Assembly (NCBI GenBank): GCA_964625225.1
Contig: CAZVAR010000009.1
Location: 1-57,463, forward strand
Direction: 5' to 3'
Length of the DNA stretch: 57,463 nt
Source: CAZVAR01 sp964625225
Lineage (GTDB): Bacteria > Pseudomonadota > Alphaproteobacteria > JAJUGE01
Shown: piece after piece, positions 7,431-16,104 of the stretch
Layout: each line of letters begins with the position of its first letter
Position numbering within the stretch: the stretch's first letter is position 1
Notes under the pieces: generated by a model
Seen by the model: the letters and a program-made list of their open reading frames with translations, nothing else
What the model was told of the DNA's origin: nothing
The model's database searches: none
Translations under genes and position numbers: made by a program

Positions 7431-8780
7431 ATGGTCACGGCGGTCCTGAGTAACGCGATGAGCGGTCTGCGCACGGTGCAGACGCTGCTCGGCACGACGA
7501 CGCGCAACATCGTCAACGCGAACAGCGAGGGCTACACGCGCAAGGTCCAGGCGGCCGTGACCGGGCCCGCCGGCGGCGTGTTGTCGGGCACGGTCCGCCG
7601 CGCAACCGACGAGCTGCTGACGCAGCAGCTCCGCACCGACATCGCCGCCCGGTCGGGCGCGGAGACCCTGTTGAGTGCGCTCGACCGGATCGACCGCCTG
7701 GCCGGCGATCCGACGCGCGGCGATTCGCTGTCCGGCCGCATGTCGGCGCTCGCCGACTCACTGCAACGGATCGCGAGCGACCCGATCAACGAGCTCGGCT
7801 ATGCGGAGGTGATCGACAGTGCCAAGGCGCTGGCGGCGACGTTCCGCGACACCGCTTTCGAGATCGGCCGGATCGCCCGCGAGGCCCGCGAGGCGATTCC
7901 GGACGATGTGGCGGAGGCGAACGACCTGATCGCCCGCATTGCCGAGATCAACCGTCAGGTGACCGCCTCGGAAGCCCTCGGCAACGACGAAACCGACCTC
8001 CTGGACCAGCGCGACCGGCTGCTCGGTCGGCTCTCGGAGATCATGACCGTCCGCGGCTATGTCGACCAACGCAACGTCTTCCATCTCTATACGGCCGATC
8101 ACAAGCTGCTGGCGGACGAGTCCGCCCGAACATTGTCAACCGACCTCGACGGGAACGTCTATGTCGGCTCGAACCGGGTCCACGAGGTGGGCGGGCGGAT
8201 CGGCGCCCGGCGGGAGATCGTGGACCGGATCGCTCCGGCACTGACGGCGCAGCTCGACGATCTGGCCGGTCGCCTCACTGAGGGACTCGCCGCCGTCGGC
8301 CTGCCGCTGTTCAACGACGGCGGCTCGACGCCCTTCGACGCGACCGATCCCGGACAGGCGATCGACTTCTCCGGCCGTATTGCCGTCGATCGGGCCGTGC
8401 TTGCCGACACCACCCTGATCCGCGGCGGCGCGGGGGTCCCCATTGGAGACACGAGCCTGGTGGTGGCGGCGCGCCAGGTCATCATCGGCGATACGCACGA
8501 GTTCACGGCCGCCGGGCTGCCGATGCGCGGGACCCTCACTCTCGCGGCGGCGACCTTCGTCGGCAACGTGGCGAGCCGCACCGCGGCCGCCCGCGACAGT
8601 CTCGAGGCCGGCCGGGTAGCGGAGGACATCGTGCGCACACGCCTGGCCCAAGTGTCCGACGTGAGCATCGACGAAGAGATGGCCCGGATGATCCAGCTCC
8701 AGACTGCCTATGCCGCCAATGCACGCGTCGTACAGACCGCGCAGGCAATGATGGACGAGCTGCTCGCCGCCCTGCGCTAG
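7431..8780 (+). CDS. flgK: Flagellar hook-associated protein 1 FlgK
   Basis: First of the two junction proteins between hook and filament. It has 449 residues. The N-terminus (VLSNAMSGLRTVQTLLGTTT, then RNIVNANSEGYTRK) carries the rod/hook-family motif; residues 150-200 contain DLIARIAEINRQVTASEALG followed by the family marker LLDQRDRLLGRLSEI; the C-terminus ends VSIDEEMARMIQLQTAYAAN then ARVVQTAQAMMDELLAALR. It is shorter than enterobacterial FlgK (about 550), as is common in alphaproteobacteria, because the central variable domain is small. It lies 29 bases after flgE and 10 before flgL. Confidence 0.94.
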   Translation: MVTAVLSNAMSGLRTVQTLLGTTTRNIVNANSEGYTRKVQAAVTGPAGGVLSGTVRRATDELLTQQLRTDIAARSGAETLLSALDRIDRLAGDPTRGDSLSGRMSALADSLQRIASDPINELGYAEVIDSAKALAATFRDTAFEIGRIAREAREAIPDDVAEANDLIARIAEINRQVTASEALGNDETDLLDQRDRLLGRLSEIMTVRGYVDQRNVFHLYTADHKLLADESARTLSTDLDGNVYVGSNRVHEVGGRIGARREIVDRIAPALTAQLDDLAGRLTEGLAAVGLPLFNDGGSTPFDATDPGQAIDFSGRIAVDRAVLADTTLIRGGAGVPIGDTSLVVAARQVIIGDTHEFTAAGLPMRGTLTLAAATFVGNVASRTAAARDSLEAGRVAEDIVRTRLAQVSDVSIDEEMARMIQLQTAYAANARVVQTAQAMMDELLAALR

Positions 8781-8790
8781 GAGACCGGCA

Positions 8791-9774
8791 ATGACCGCGA
8801 TCAACACCGTGACGCAGAACTACTTCCTGCGCAGCTCGATCAAGGACATCACCGCCGAACTCGGGCGGCTGCAGGAGCAGATGACCACCGGGCTGAAGGC
8901 CAAGACCTTCGCCGATCACGGCGCCGCAAACGCGCGCCGCGTCATCTCGCTGCGAAACGACGTGAACCGGATTCAGTCCTATGTCCGCAGCATCGACGAG
9001 ATCGACCTCCGGGCGGGACGGGTCGAGGTCGCGCTCGAGCGGATCAACGCGCTCGGCGAGCAGGTCCGCGAGACCGGGCTGAAGCTGGGCAACCGTCTTG
9101 TCGATCCGCATGAGATCGCCCGGATTGCCGAAGGGGCTTTCGTCGAGAGCTACGCCAATCTCATCGGCGAGGTTGCCGGGCACCACATCTTCTCCGGCAC
9201 CGAGGCGAACCGGCAGCCGCTGCTTCCGATCGAGCAGATCCGCGCGGGCATCGACGCGGCCATTGCCGGCGCCGCCCCCCCGGACGATCCCGACGCGATC
9301 CTCGCGGCAGTCACGACCTTCTTTGCCGACGAGGCGAACTGGTATCAGGGGGGCGGGCCGGCCGCAGCGGTCGAAATCGCCCGCAATCATCCGGTGGGCA
9401 CGGCCGTCCTCGCCAACGACCCCGGCCTGCGGGACCTGCTGACTGCCTTCGGTACGCTGGCAGTTGCCGATCCGGACGCCATCGGCGCGGAGGCCTACGC
9501 CGAGCTGGTGGATCGGGTGGGGGCAACCCTGCACCGAGGACTCGCCGCCACCCGCGACGCGACCGGCCGCAACGGCCTGCTGCGACTGGACCTGGAGACG
9601 GCGAAGGAGAGCCATGCCCAGGTGCAGCTCTATCTCGAGGAGCAGCTCATAGACCTCGAACAGGTCGATCTGTTCGATGCGGTGACGAAGCTGCAGGCGC
9701 TCCAGACCCAGCTCGAGGCGACCTACCAGGTGACCGCGCAACTGCGCCGGCTCACCCTCACCGCGTATCTCTGA
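8791..9774 (+). CDS. flgL: Flagellar hook-associated protein 3 FlgL
   Basis: Second hook-filament junction protein, flagellin-like in fold. It has 327 residues. The N-terminal coiled region reads INTVTQNYFLRSSIKDITAE and then LGRLQEQMTTGLKAKTFADH, the flagellin-like start of FlgL. The middle contains HHIFSGTEANRQPLLP, close to the FlgL marker YLFSGT. The C-terminus (VDLFDAVTKLQALQTQLEAT) forms the matching coiled strand. GGAG lies seven bases before the ATG. Immediately downstream of flgK. Confidence 0.93.
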   Translation: MTAINTVTQNYFLRSSIKDITAELGRLQEQMTTGLKAKTFADHGAANARRVISLRNDVNRIQSYVRSIDEIDLRAGRVEVALERINALGEQVRETGLKLGNRLVDPHEIARIAEGAFVESYANLIGEVAGHHIFSGTEANRQPLLPIEQIRAGIDAAIAGAAPPDDPDAILAAVTTFFADEANWYQGGGPAAAVEIARNHPVGTAVLANDPGLRDLLTAFGTLAVADPDAIGAEAYAELVDRVGATLHRGLAATRDATGRNGLLRLDLETAKESHAQVQLYLEEQLIDLEQVDLFDAVTKLQALQTQLEATYQVTAQLRRLTLTAYL

Positions 9775-9790
9775 GCGAGCCCGCCCCGCC

Positions 9791-11020
9791 ATGACCGTCG
9801 CGGTTCAAGCACCCGTAGCGACCGGTGCCCGTCCCGCCGGGGACTCCTCCGGGGCACGCGGGCGGATCAACGGCAACATGGACGCCTTTGCCCTGCTTCT
9901 CGATAGCCTTGCGGGAATGCCGCAAAGCGGCGCCGGGCCGGCAGCGGGCACGGCGACCCCGGCGGCCACCGGTCCACGGCCCGGACAAGCGGACGGGGCA
10001 TCTCGACCGGACGGGTCCTGGCCGGAGGGGAATGCCCTACCCTCCCTGCCGACCACGGCTCTCGTGGTACCGGTGTCCGACACCGGCGGAAACGATCCCG
10101 ATGTCCCGACGCCGGACGGCGGATCGGACCCCGAGGTCGATGCCGAGCTTGCGGCCCTGTCCGAACTGCCGATCCGGCCGGATCCGATTGCGTCCCCCTT
10201 CGCGCCGCCGCAGACGCCGGCCGATCCGATGCCCGGGGACACGCAAGGCCCCGCTGACGGCCCGCAGGTCCCGGAAGCGGCAGCCGACGCGGCCCGGGAC
10301 GTATCCGCCGCGGTCACTCCCGACGCCGAACCGGACAGTGCCGGGGAGCCGGGATCACCGATGGCCGCAGGCGGAAGCTCGGCCGTGAAGGGTCCGGAGG
10401 GACCGCTATCGGCCGAGCCTCAGGCGACCTCGGGAGAGACGGCGACTCCCGGTGACCCGGTGTCCGAGGGCACGCCGCCCGACCAGGGCGCCGCGCGCGA
10501 ATCGTCTGCACTTCGGAGCGGTTCGTCGACTGCGGAGGCGGCGCCTGGGGGAACCCCGCCCAGTCCCGCGCCACGCATCGAGGCCACCGTCGCCCCACGC
10601 GCCCTTCCGGCCGGCCCGGTGCCCGTAGATCATGTCGCCGTCCGGATCGCCCGGGCGGCTCAGGACGGAATCGATCGCATTCGGATCGCCCTGCACCCGG
10701 AGGCGCTGGGCGAGGTCGATGTGGAGATGCGGTTGGCACAGGATGGCCGCGTCGAGGCGGTGGTCCGGGCCGAACGGCCCGAAACCCTCGACCTGCTCCA
10801 GCGGGACGCGCGCCACCTGGTCCGCACCTTGCAGGAAGCGGGCCTACAAGCCGACGCCGGCAGCCTCAGCTTCCAGCTCCGCAGTGGCGATCAACAACGG
10901 CAGCCGGGCTTTGCGCCGCCCACCGGACCAAGCGAAGGGCCCTCCGCCGAGACCGCCACGGCTCCGCCGTCACCCCATGCCCCGGCCCCAGCGGCCCGCG
11001 GGCTCGACATCCGCGTCTAG
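9791..11020 (+). CDS. fliK: Flagellar hook-length control protein FliK
   Basis: FliK measures hook length and switches the export gate from hook to filament substrates. Of 409 residues, about the first 280 are low-complexity Pro/Ala/Gly/Ser-rich sequence, expected of the extended ruler region. The C-terminal domain (about 290-380) has the family pattern: IRIALHPEALGEVDVEMRLA, then DGRVEAVVRAERPETLDLLQ and RDARHLVRTLQEAGLQADA. The tail is again disordered. It starts 16 bases after flgL and ends 12 bases before flgD. The ruler part evolves quickly, so the call rests on the C-terminal domain and gene order. Confidence 0.88.
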   Translation: MTVAVQAPVATGARPAGDSSGARGRINGNMDAFALLLDSLAGMPQSGAGPAAGTATPAATGPRPGQADGASRPDGSWPEGNALPSLPTTALVVPVSDTGGNDPDVPTPDGGSDPEVDAELAALSELPIRPDPIASPFAPPQTPADPMPGDTQGPADGPQVPEAAADAARDVSAAVTPDAEPDSAGEPGSPMAAGGSSAVKGPEGPLSAEPQATSGETATPGDPVSEGTPPDQGAARESSALRSGSSTAEAAPGGTPPSPAPRIEATVAPRALPAGPVPVDHVAVRIARAAQDGIDRIRIALHPEALGEVDVEMRLAQDGRVEAVVRAERPETLDLLQRDARHLVRTLQEAGLQADAGSLSFQLRSGDQQRQPGFAPPTGPSEGPSAETATAPPSPHAPAPAARGLDIRV

Positions 11021-11032
11021 GACTACCTGCCA

Positions 11033-11704
11033 ATGCAGATCACGCCGCTTCTCGCCGACACCACCGGCACGAATGCCGCCAAGCCGCAGACCAACGTCAC
11101 CGGCGACTACAACCGCTTCCTGACGCTGCTGACGGCACAGCTGCAGAACCAGGACCCGCTGGCCCCTATGGACGCGACCCAGTTCACCAATCAGCTCGTG
11201 CAGTTCAGCCAAGTCGAGCAATCCGTCCATATGAACCAGCGCCTGGGCGATCTCCTGAAGCTGCAGGAGCAGGGTCGCGTGCACCAGGCCGTCTCCTATG
11301 TCGGCCGAAGCGTCGACGCCCTCGGGCAGGAGTTCCCGCTGACGAACGGGCATGCGGAGATCCTGTATGCGGTCGACGGCGCACCCGCCGAAACCGTCGT
11401 CCAGATCTTCGACGGCAAGGGTACGCTCGTACGGACCCTGCCGACCCCGGCCGGCGCAGGTCCGCATCGCCTCGCCTGGAACGGCAAGGACGCCCTCGGC
11501 ACGACGCTTCCCGACGGGCTCTACCGGATGCAGGTCACCGCGAAGGACGGGGCCGGCCGGACCCTGCCCGTCCAGATGGGCTTCTCCGGCCTGGTCGAGC
11601 AGGTCGAGAATATCACGGGCGAGATGGTGCTCTCGATCGGCGGCATACGCACGAAGCTCGCCGACATCGTCGCGGTCCGCACCACCCTGTCGCCGGGTTC
11701 CTGA
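11033..11704 (+). CDS. flgD: Flagellar hook capping protein FlgD
   Basis: Scaffold that caps the growing hook and is then shed. It has 223 residues. The N-terminal domain contains DYNRFLTLLTAQLQNQDPLA followed by PMDATQFTNQLVQFSQVEQ, the most conserved part of FlgD. The C-terminal half has the tandem beta domains with LAWNGKDALGTTLPDGLYR. Located after fliK, as the last gene of the flgE run; a 153-base gap with a small inverted repeat separates it from sciP. Confidence 0.95.
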   Translation: MQITPLLADTTGTNAAKPQTNVTGDYNRFLTLLTAQLQNQDPLAPMDATQFTNQLVQFSQVEQSVHMNQRLGDLLKLQEQGRVHQAVSYVGRSVDALGQEFPLTNGHAEILYAVDGAPAETVVQIFDGKGTLVRTLPTPAGAGPHRLAWNGKDALGTTLPDGLYRMQVTAKDGAGRTLPVQMGFSGLVEQVENITGEMVLSIGGIRTKLADIVAVRTTLSPGS

Positions 11705-11765
11705 CGGCGCTCAGCGTCCCGCGAGGCGACCCGGGCGCACGCTTCTGCAACCATTACGGTGGCTT

Positions 11766-11780
11766 TAACTGTCGCAGTTA
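11766..11780. promoter_or_regulatory. Inverted repeat upstream of sciP
   Basis: TAACTG-TCG-CAGTTA, two 6-bp arms around a 3-base centre, 78 bases before the sciP start and 62 after flgD. The spacing fits a protein operator better than a terminator. It contains TTAA and TTAG nine bases apart, not the seven of a CtrA box. Confidence 0.35.
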
Positions 11781-11857
11781 GGCATTCGGAAACCGCCGCC
11801 GCGTAGCTTTGTCAATGATTTACGCAAGTAGCACATTGAAGCGAAACGGGGACAGGA

Positions 11858-12169
11858 ATGTCCGTAGACGCCTATCGTCCCGCCATTCGGGTCATCGGCC
11901 CGAGCGGGGAGCCATTGACCCTGGGCAGTCTGCCTCCGGCGAACACGAAGCGTTGGGTGATTCGACGCAAGGCAGAGGTCGTCGCTGCCGTGCGGGGCGG
12001 CCTGCTCAGCCTCGAGGAGGCATGCGAACGTTACCGCCTTTCGGTCGAGGAGTTCCTCTCCTGGCAGCGCATGATCGAATCGCACGGCCTGCAGGGTCTG
12101 CGCACGACCCGCGTTCAGGACTACCGACGCAACGATTCGCCTGTTGATCGCCGGACCGGTAACGGATAG
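11858..12169 (+). CDS. sciP: CtrA inhibitor SciP (DUF1153)
   Basis: SciP is a small helix-turn-helix protein known from Caulobacter to block CtrA-driven transcription in early stalked cells. This 103-residue protein has the DUF1153 core: TKRWVIRRKAEVVAAVRGG, LLSLEEACERYRLSVEEFLS, WQRMIESHGLQGLRTTRVQD, close to the Caulobacter protein in order and wording. Compared with Caulobacter it has an N-terminal extension of about 25 residues. A good ribosome site (GGGGACAGGA) precedes the ATG. It lies between flgD and fliF in the same island as ctrA and chpT, so the regulator and its antagonist are physically linked here. Confidence 0.92.
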   Translation: MSVDAYRPAIRVIGPSGEPLTLGSLPPANTKRWVIRRKAEVVAAVRGGLLSLEEACERYRLSVEEFLSWQRMIESHGLQGLRTTRVQDYRRNDSPVDRRTGNG

Positions 12170-12238
12170 TCCGGGCGCCCCGGCGTTTTCCCGACCGCCG
12201 GCAATTCCTGCCCGGCACCCGGCAGATTCTGCCGAGCG

Positions 12239-12253
12239 TTAACCCCGCCTTCA
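12239..12253 (+). promoter_or_regulatory. CtrA-like box upstream of fliF
   Basis: TTAA-N7-TTCA, seven of eight consensus bases, 80 bases before the fliF start. A GG-N10-GC pair at 12261-12274 resembles a poor sigma-54 element overlapping the same region, but the flanking bases match weakly. Confidence 0.4.
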
Positions 12254-12332
12254 CCCAGCCGGCAGCACGATCGCTGCCGTTGCGACCCGGCCGCTTGCAG
12301 GGTCGCCGTGGGGGCTTGGACGGGTTCGACGC

Positions 12333-13964
12333 GTGTCCGCATTCCTTCAGACCATGGCTCGTCTCGGGCCGGTACGGCTCGCCGCCCTGGGCGTGGTTGG
12401 ACTCGGGCTGCTGGCCTTCTTCGTCTTTCTGACGAGCCGGCTGTCGGTCGAGGAAATGACCACCCTCTATACCGACCTGGACCCGGCCGACAGCAGCGAG
12501 ATCGTCAGCCGCCTCGAATCGCTGAACGTACCGTTCGAGCTCAGCGCGGACGGGTCGCGCATCGCCGTTCCGATGAGCCGCGCCGCCCGGCTGCGCATGG
12601 ACATGGCGGCCGAAGGTCTCCCGACCGGCGGCAGCATCGGCTACGAATTGTTCGACACCGCGTCGGCGCTCGGCACCACCAGCTTCGCGCAACGCATCAA
12701 CCATGTCCGCGCCCTCGAGGGCGAACTGGCCCGCTCGATCCGGACCCTGGCTCCGGTCCGATCCGCGCGCGTTCACCTCGTGCTGCCGCGCCGCGAGGCC
12801 TTCACCCGCGATGCGGAGGAGCCGAGCGCATCGATTATCGTCGGTCTGACGGGTTCGGGCCACCTCTCGCGCGCGAACGTGCTTGCGATCCAGCATCTTG
12901 TCGCGGCCGCGGTCCCGAAGCTCTCCCCCTCTCGAATTTCGGTCATCGACGACCGGGGCAATCTCCTGGCGCGCGGAAACGGTGGCGACGTCGCCGCCCT
13001 GACGGCGACCACCGCCGACGAGCTGCGTAGCGCCTACGAGCAACGAATGGCCCGCACCATCGAGGCGCTGCTGGAGCGCTCCGTCGGCTTCGGCAAGGTC
13101 CGCGCCGAAGTCGCGGTGGAAATGGACTTCGACCGGATCACAACGAACTCCGAGACTTACGACCCGGACCAGCAGGTGGTCCGCTCGACCCAGACCATTA
13201 CCGAGCAGAGCCTGTCGCAGGACGGGCGCGCGGCGGCGGTGACGGTCGGCAACAATCTGCCGGATGCCGAAGCGACGGGTGCGGCGGGCGGCCCGGAGCG
13301 ATCGAGCCGTTCGACCCGCGAGGAGGAGACCGTCAATTACGAAATCTCCAAGACGATCAAGACGCATGTCCGCGAGGCCGGTGTCGTCCGGCGCATCACC
13401 GCCGCGGTCCTCGTCGACGGCCGCTACTCGGAGGCGGCAGACGGCACCCAGACCTACGAGCCGCGGAGCGCCGAGGATCTGGAGAAGCTCACCGCGCTCG
13501 TGAAATCTGCGATCGGGTTCGACGCGGCGCGCGGCGACACGGTCGAACTGGTCAACATGCAGTTCGCGCGCCCCGACGGGCTCGGCGACGCGGACCACGA
13601 AATCGGCCCGCTCGGCCTGAGCAAGCCGGAATGGTTTCGCGCCGCGGAGCTCGGTCTACTGGCGGTGGTGGCGCTTCTGGTCATCCTGCTGGTGGTGCGG
13701 CCGCTCCTGACGCGGCTGCTCGAGACCACGGCGCCACCGGCCCTCTCGGCCGACCAGCAGCGGCTGCCGCCAGGACAGGAGATGCCGGCCCTGACGGGTC
13801 CGGAATCCGCCGGCACCGAAGAAGGCGAGGAGCACATGATCGACATCAAGCAGGTCGAGGGCAGGGTCAAGGCGTCCTCGGTCAAACAGATCGGCGAGAT
13901 CATCGATCGCCACCCCGACGAGGCGATCAGCATCATGCGTCACTGGATGTACCAGGAGAGCTAG
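12333..13964 (+). CDS. fliF: Flagellar M-ring protein FliF
   Basis: Forms the MS-ring in the inner membrane, the base on which the rotor is built. It has 543 residues: an N-terminal membrane segment (about 12-30), the YscJ-like ring-building region (LYTDLDPADSSEIVSRLESL onward) and the second ring domain with SARVHLVLPRREAF. A second membrane segment lies at about 435-455 (LLAVVALLVILLVV). The C-terminal tail (IDIKQVEGRVKASSVKQIGE then IIDRHPDEAISIMRHWM) is the FliG-binding site. Start is GTG at 12333 with no strong ribosome site. Leads fliF-fliG-fliH-fliN-flbD. Confidence 0.95.
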   Translation: MSAFLQTMARLGPVRLAALGVVGLGLLAFFVFLTSRLSVEEMTTLYTDLDPADSSEIVSRLESLNVPFELSADGSRIAVPMSRAARLRMDMAAEGLPTGGSIGYELFDTASALGTTSFAQRINHVRALEGELARSIRTLAPVRSARVHLVLPRREAFTRDAEEPSASIIVGLTGSGHLSRANVLAIQHLVAAAVPKLSPSRISVIDDRGNLLARGNGGDVAALTATTADELRSAYEQRMARTIEALLERSVGFGKVRAEVAVEMDFDRITTNSETYDPDQQVVRSTQTITEQSLSQDGRAAAVTVGNNLPDAEATGAAGGPERSSRSTREEETVNYEISKTIKTHVREAGVVRRITAAVLVDGRYSEAADGTQTYEPRSAEDLEKLTALVKSAIGFDAARGDTVELVNMQFARPDGLGDADHEIGPLGLSKPEWFRAAELGLLAVVALLVILLVVRPLLTRLLETTAPPALSADQQRLPPGQEMPALTGPESAGTEEGEEHMIDIKQVEGRVKASSVKQIGEIIDRHPDEAISIMRHWMYQES

Positions 13965-13980
13965 GCGGGTGGGCCGACGC

Positions 13981-14991
13981 ATGGCGACCGACATCCGCAG
14001 CTTCAGCGGCCGCGACAAGGCGGCGATCCTCATGCTCGCGGTGGGCGAGGACTATGCCGCCAAGCTGTTCGCCCTGCTGGACGACGAGGAGATCAAGGAG
14101 ATTTCCCAGTCGATGGCGAATCTCGGCGTGGTGGAGGCATCGGTGATCGAGCGCATCTGCCAGGAGTTCACCGAACGGATTTCCACCACCGGGTCCCTCA
14201 TGGGAACCTACGACAGCACGGAGCGCCTGCTCTGCAAGGTACTGCCGAAGGAGCGCGTCTCCGCGATCATGGAGGAGATCCGCGGCCCGGCCGGGCGCAC
14301 CATGTGGGACAAGCTCAGCAACGTCAACGAGCAGGTCCTGGCCAATTACCTCAAGAACGAGTACCCGCAGACCGTGGCGGTGGTGCTCTCGAAGATCAAG
14401 CCGGAGCACGCCGCGCGCGTGATCGCGCTCCTGCCGGAAATGGAGGCCGTCGACGTCATCCTGCGGATGCTGCGGATGGAGGCGGTGCAGAAGGAGGTGC
14501 TGGACGACGTGGAGCGCACACTGCGCGCGGAGTTCATGAGCAACCTCGCCCGCACCAGCCGACGCGACGCGCACGAGATGATGGCGGAGATCTTCAACAA
14601 TCTCGATCGTAACAGCGAGGGCCGGCTGATGTCCGCCCTCGAGGAGCGCAACCGCGAGGCCGCCGAGAAGATCAAGGCCCTGATGTTCACCTTCGAGGAC
14701 CTCGCCAGCCTCGATCCGGGCAGCCTGCAGACATTGTTGCGAACCGTCGAGAAGGAGCGTCTCCCGATCGCCCTGAAGGGAGCCTCGGAGAGCCTGCGGC
14801 AGATCATCTTCAACAATATGGCCGAGCGCGCGGCCAAGATCCTGCGCGAGGATATGGAAAGCCTGGGTCCGGTGCGGCTCCGCGACGTGGACGAAGCCCA
14901 GGTCTATATCGTGAACACCGCAAAGGAGCTCGCTGCCCGCGGTGAAATCATGATCGTCGACAACAAGGGCGAGGACGAGCTCGTCTACTGA
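13981..14991 (+). CDS. fliG: Flagellar motor switch protein FliG
   Basis: Rotor protein that meets the stator and sets rotation direction. It has 336 residues from the ATG at 13981 (a GTG at 13969 would add four). Visible: N-terminal domain GRDKAAILMLAVGEDYAAKL, the middle EHPQ-like region as NEYPQTVAVVLSKIKPEHAA, and the charged C-terminal torque helix with TFEDLASLDPGSLQTLLRTV. Order and length match the family. It starts 16 bases after fliF. Confidence 0.95.
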   Translation: MATDIRSFSGRDKAAILMLAVGEDYAAKLFALLDDEEIKEISQSMANLGVVEASVIERICQEFTERISTTGSLMGTYDSTERLLCKVLPKERVSAIMEEIRGPAGRTMWDKLSNVNEQVLANYLKNEYPQTVAVVLSKIKPEHAARVIALLPEMEAVDVILRMLRMEAVQKEVLDDVERTLRAEFMSNLARTSRRDAHEMMAEIFNNLDRNSEGRLMSALEERNREAAEKIKALMFTFEDLASLDPGSLQTLLRTVEKERLPIALKGASESLRQIIFNNMAERAAKILREDMESLGPVRLRDVDEAQVYIVNTAKELAARGEIMIVDNKGEDELVY

Positions 14992-15006
14992 GGAGTCGAC
15001 GAAATC

Positions 15007-15693
15007 ATGGCAAAGATACGCAAGTTCCTGTTCGAAACCAGCTTCGACGAGCCCGATGCCGAGCCGGCTGCGGCGGTCGAGCCTCCGCCGGAACCGCCGT
15101 GCGCACCCCCGCCGATCACCGAGGCGGAGTTGGAGGCGGTGCGCGCCGAGAGCTTCGCCGCCGGCCACCGGGCCGGTGTCGAGGAGGAGCGCGCCGCTTC
15201 CGAACGCCGGCGGGTGGAAGCGCTGGAGCGGATTGCGGCCGCCCTCGCAGCGAGCGAGGAGATCGTCGCGACCGGCAGCGCGGCGGCCGAACGGCGTGCG
15301 GTCGATACCGCGCTCGCGGTCGCCCGTGCGGTCGCGCCTGAACTGCTGCGCCGCAACGGTGTGGCGGAAGTGGAGGCGACGCTGCGCGACTGCCTGCGCG
15401 ACCTGATGGACGAGCCGCGCCTGGTGGTGCGTGTCGCAGACGAGGTGCTGGACACGATCAAGGAGCGGTTGCCGGCGCTCACCGGCCGCACCGGCTTCTC
15501 CGGTCGCGTGATCCTGCTCGCCGAAGAGGGAATGCCTCCGGGCGACTGCCGCATCGAGTGGGCGGACGGCGGCGTCGAACGGAACACTGCACGCCTGATG
15601 CACGAGATCGACATGATCGCCGCGCGCTTCCGCACCGGCCTCGATCGCCGGGACGAAGCGCCGGCGGACCCCAACCCCATTCCGTCGGCATAG
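15007..15693 (+). CDS. fliH: Flagellar export apparatus protein FliH
   Basis: Stator-like partner that tethers and restrains the export ATPase FliI. It has 228 residues, with a Pro/Glu-rich N-terminus, a long helix containing the Gly-spaced stretch SFAAGHRAGVEEERAASERR (about 50-70), and a C-terminal domain with DCRIEWADGGVERNTARLM, the DCRxEW marker of FliH. GAGGAG precedes the ATG. It is separated from fliI, which lies 7 kb downstream on the other strand. A divergent family overall, but the C-terminal marker and gene order make the call firm. Confidence 0.88.
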   Translation: MAKIRKFLFETSFDEPDAEPAAAVEPPPEPPCAPPPITEAELEAVRAESFAAGHRAGVEEERAASERRRVEALERIAAALAASEEIVATGSAAAERRAVDTALAVARAVAPELLRRNGVAEVEATLRDCLRDLMDEPRLVVRVADEVLDTIKERLPALTGRTGFSGRVILLAEEGMPPGDCRIEWADGGVERNTARLMHEIDMIAARFRTGLDRRDEAPADPNPIPSA

Positions 15694-15714
15694 GGCCGCG
15701 GAGGAGAGACGAGC

Positions 15715-16068
15715 ATGCCCGACAAGGAGTCGCTGCGATTCGAGGAACTGCAGCAGAACGGCAATCTTCCCGCCACCCGCGAGGACATAAGCGACGAATT
15801 CGCGGAGACGCGGCTGCGCTCGGCCACGGAGCTGGAGGCGGTCTACGACATTCCGGTCCAGATGTCGGCGGTCCTGGGCAGGGCCTCGATGCAGGTCAGC
15901 CAACTCCTGAAGCTCGGCCGCGGCGCGGTCGTCGAGCTGGACCGCAAGGTCGGCGAGGCGATCGACATCTACGTCAACAACCGGCTGGTCGCTCGCGGCG
16001 AGGTGGTCGTGGTCGACGACCGGCTGGGGGTGACGATGACCGAAATCATCAAGTCCGACCGGTCCTGA
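15715..16068 (+). CDS. fliN: Flagellar motor switch protein FliN
   Basis: C-ring protein that binds CheY-P and supports export. It has 117 residues. The C-terminal SpoA domain (about 42-115) reads VYDIPVQMSAVLGRASMQVS, then QLLKLGRGAVVELDRKVGEA and VNNRLVARGEVVVVDDRLGV, a textbook FliN sequence. The N-terminal 40 residues are acidic and variable. GGAGGAGAG precedes the ATG. No fliM is in the window, so the remaining C-ring gene lies elsewhere. Confidence 0.95.
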   Translation: MPDKESLRFEELQQNGNLPATREDISDEFAETRLRSATELEAVYDIPVQMSAVLGRASMQVSQLLKLGRGAVVELDRKVGEAIDIYVNNRLVARGEVVVVDDRLGVTMTEIIKSDRS

Positions 16069-16104
16069 CCCGGGCTCAACCTCACGCCGACGGAACCGAG
16101 TACG

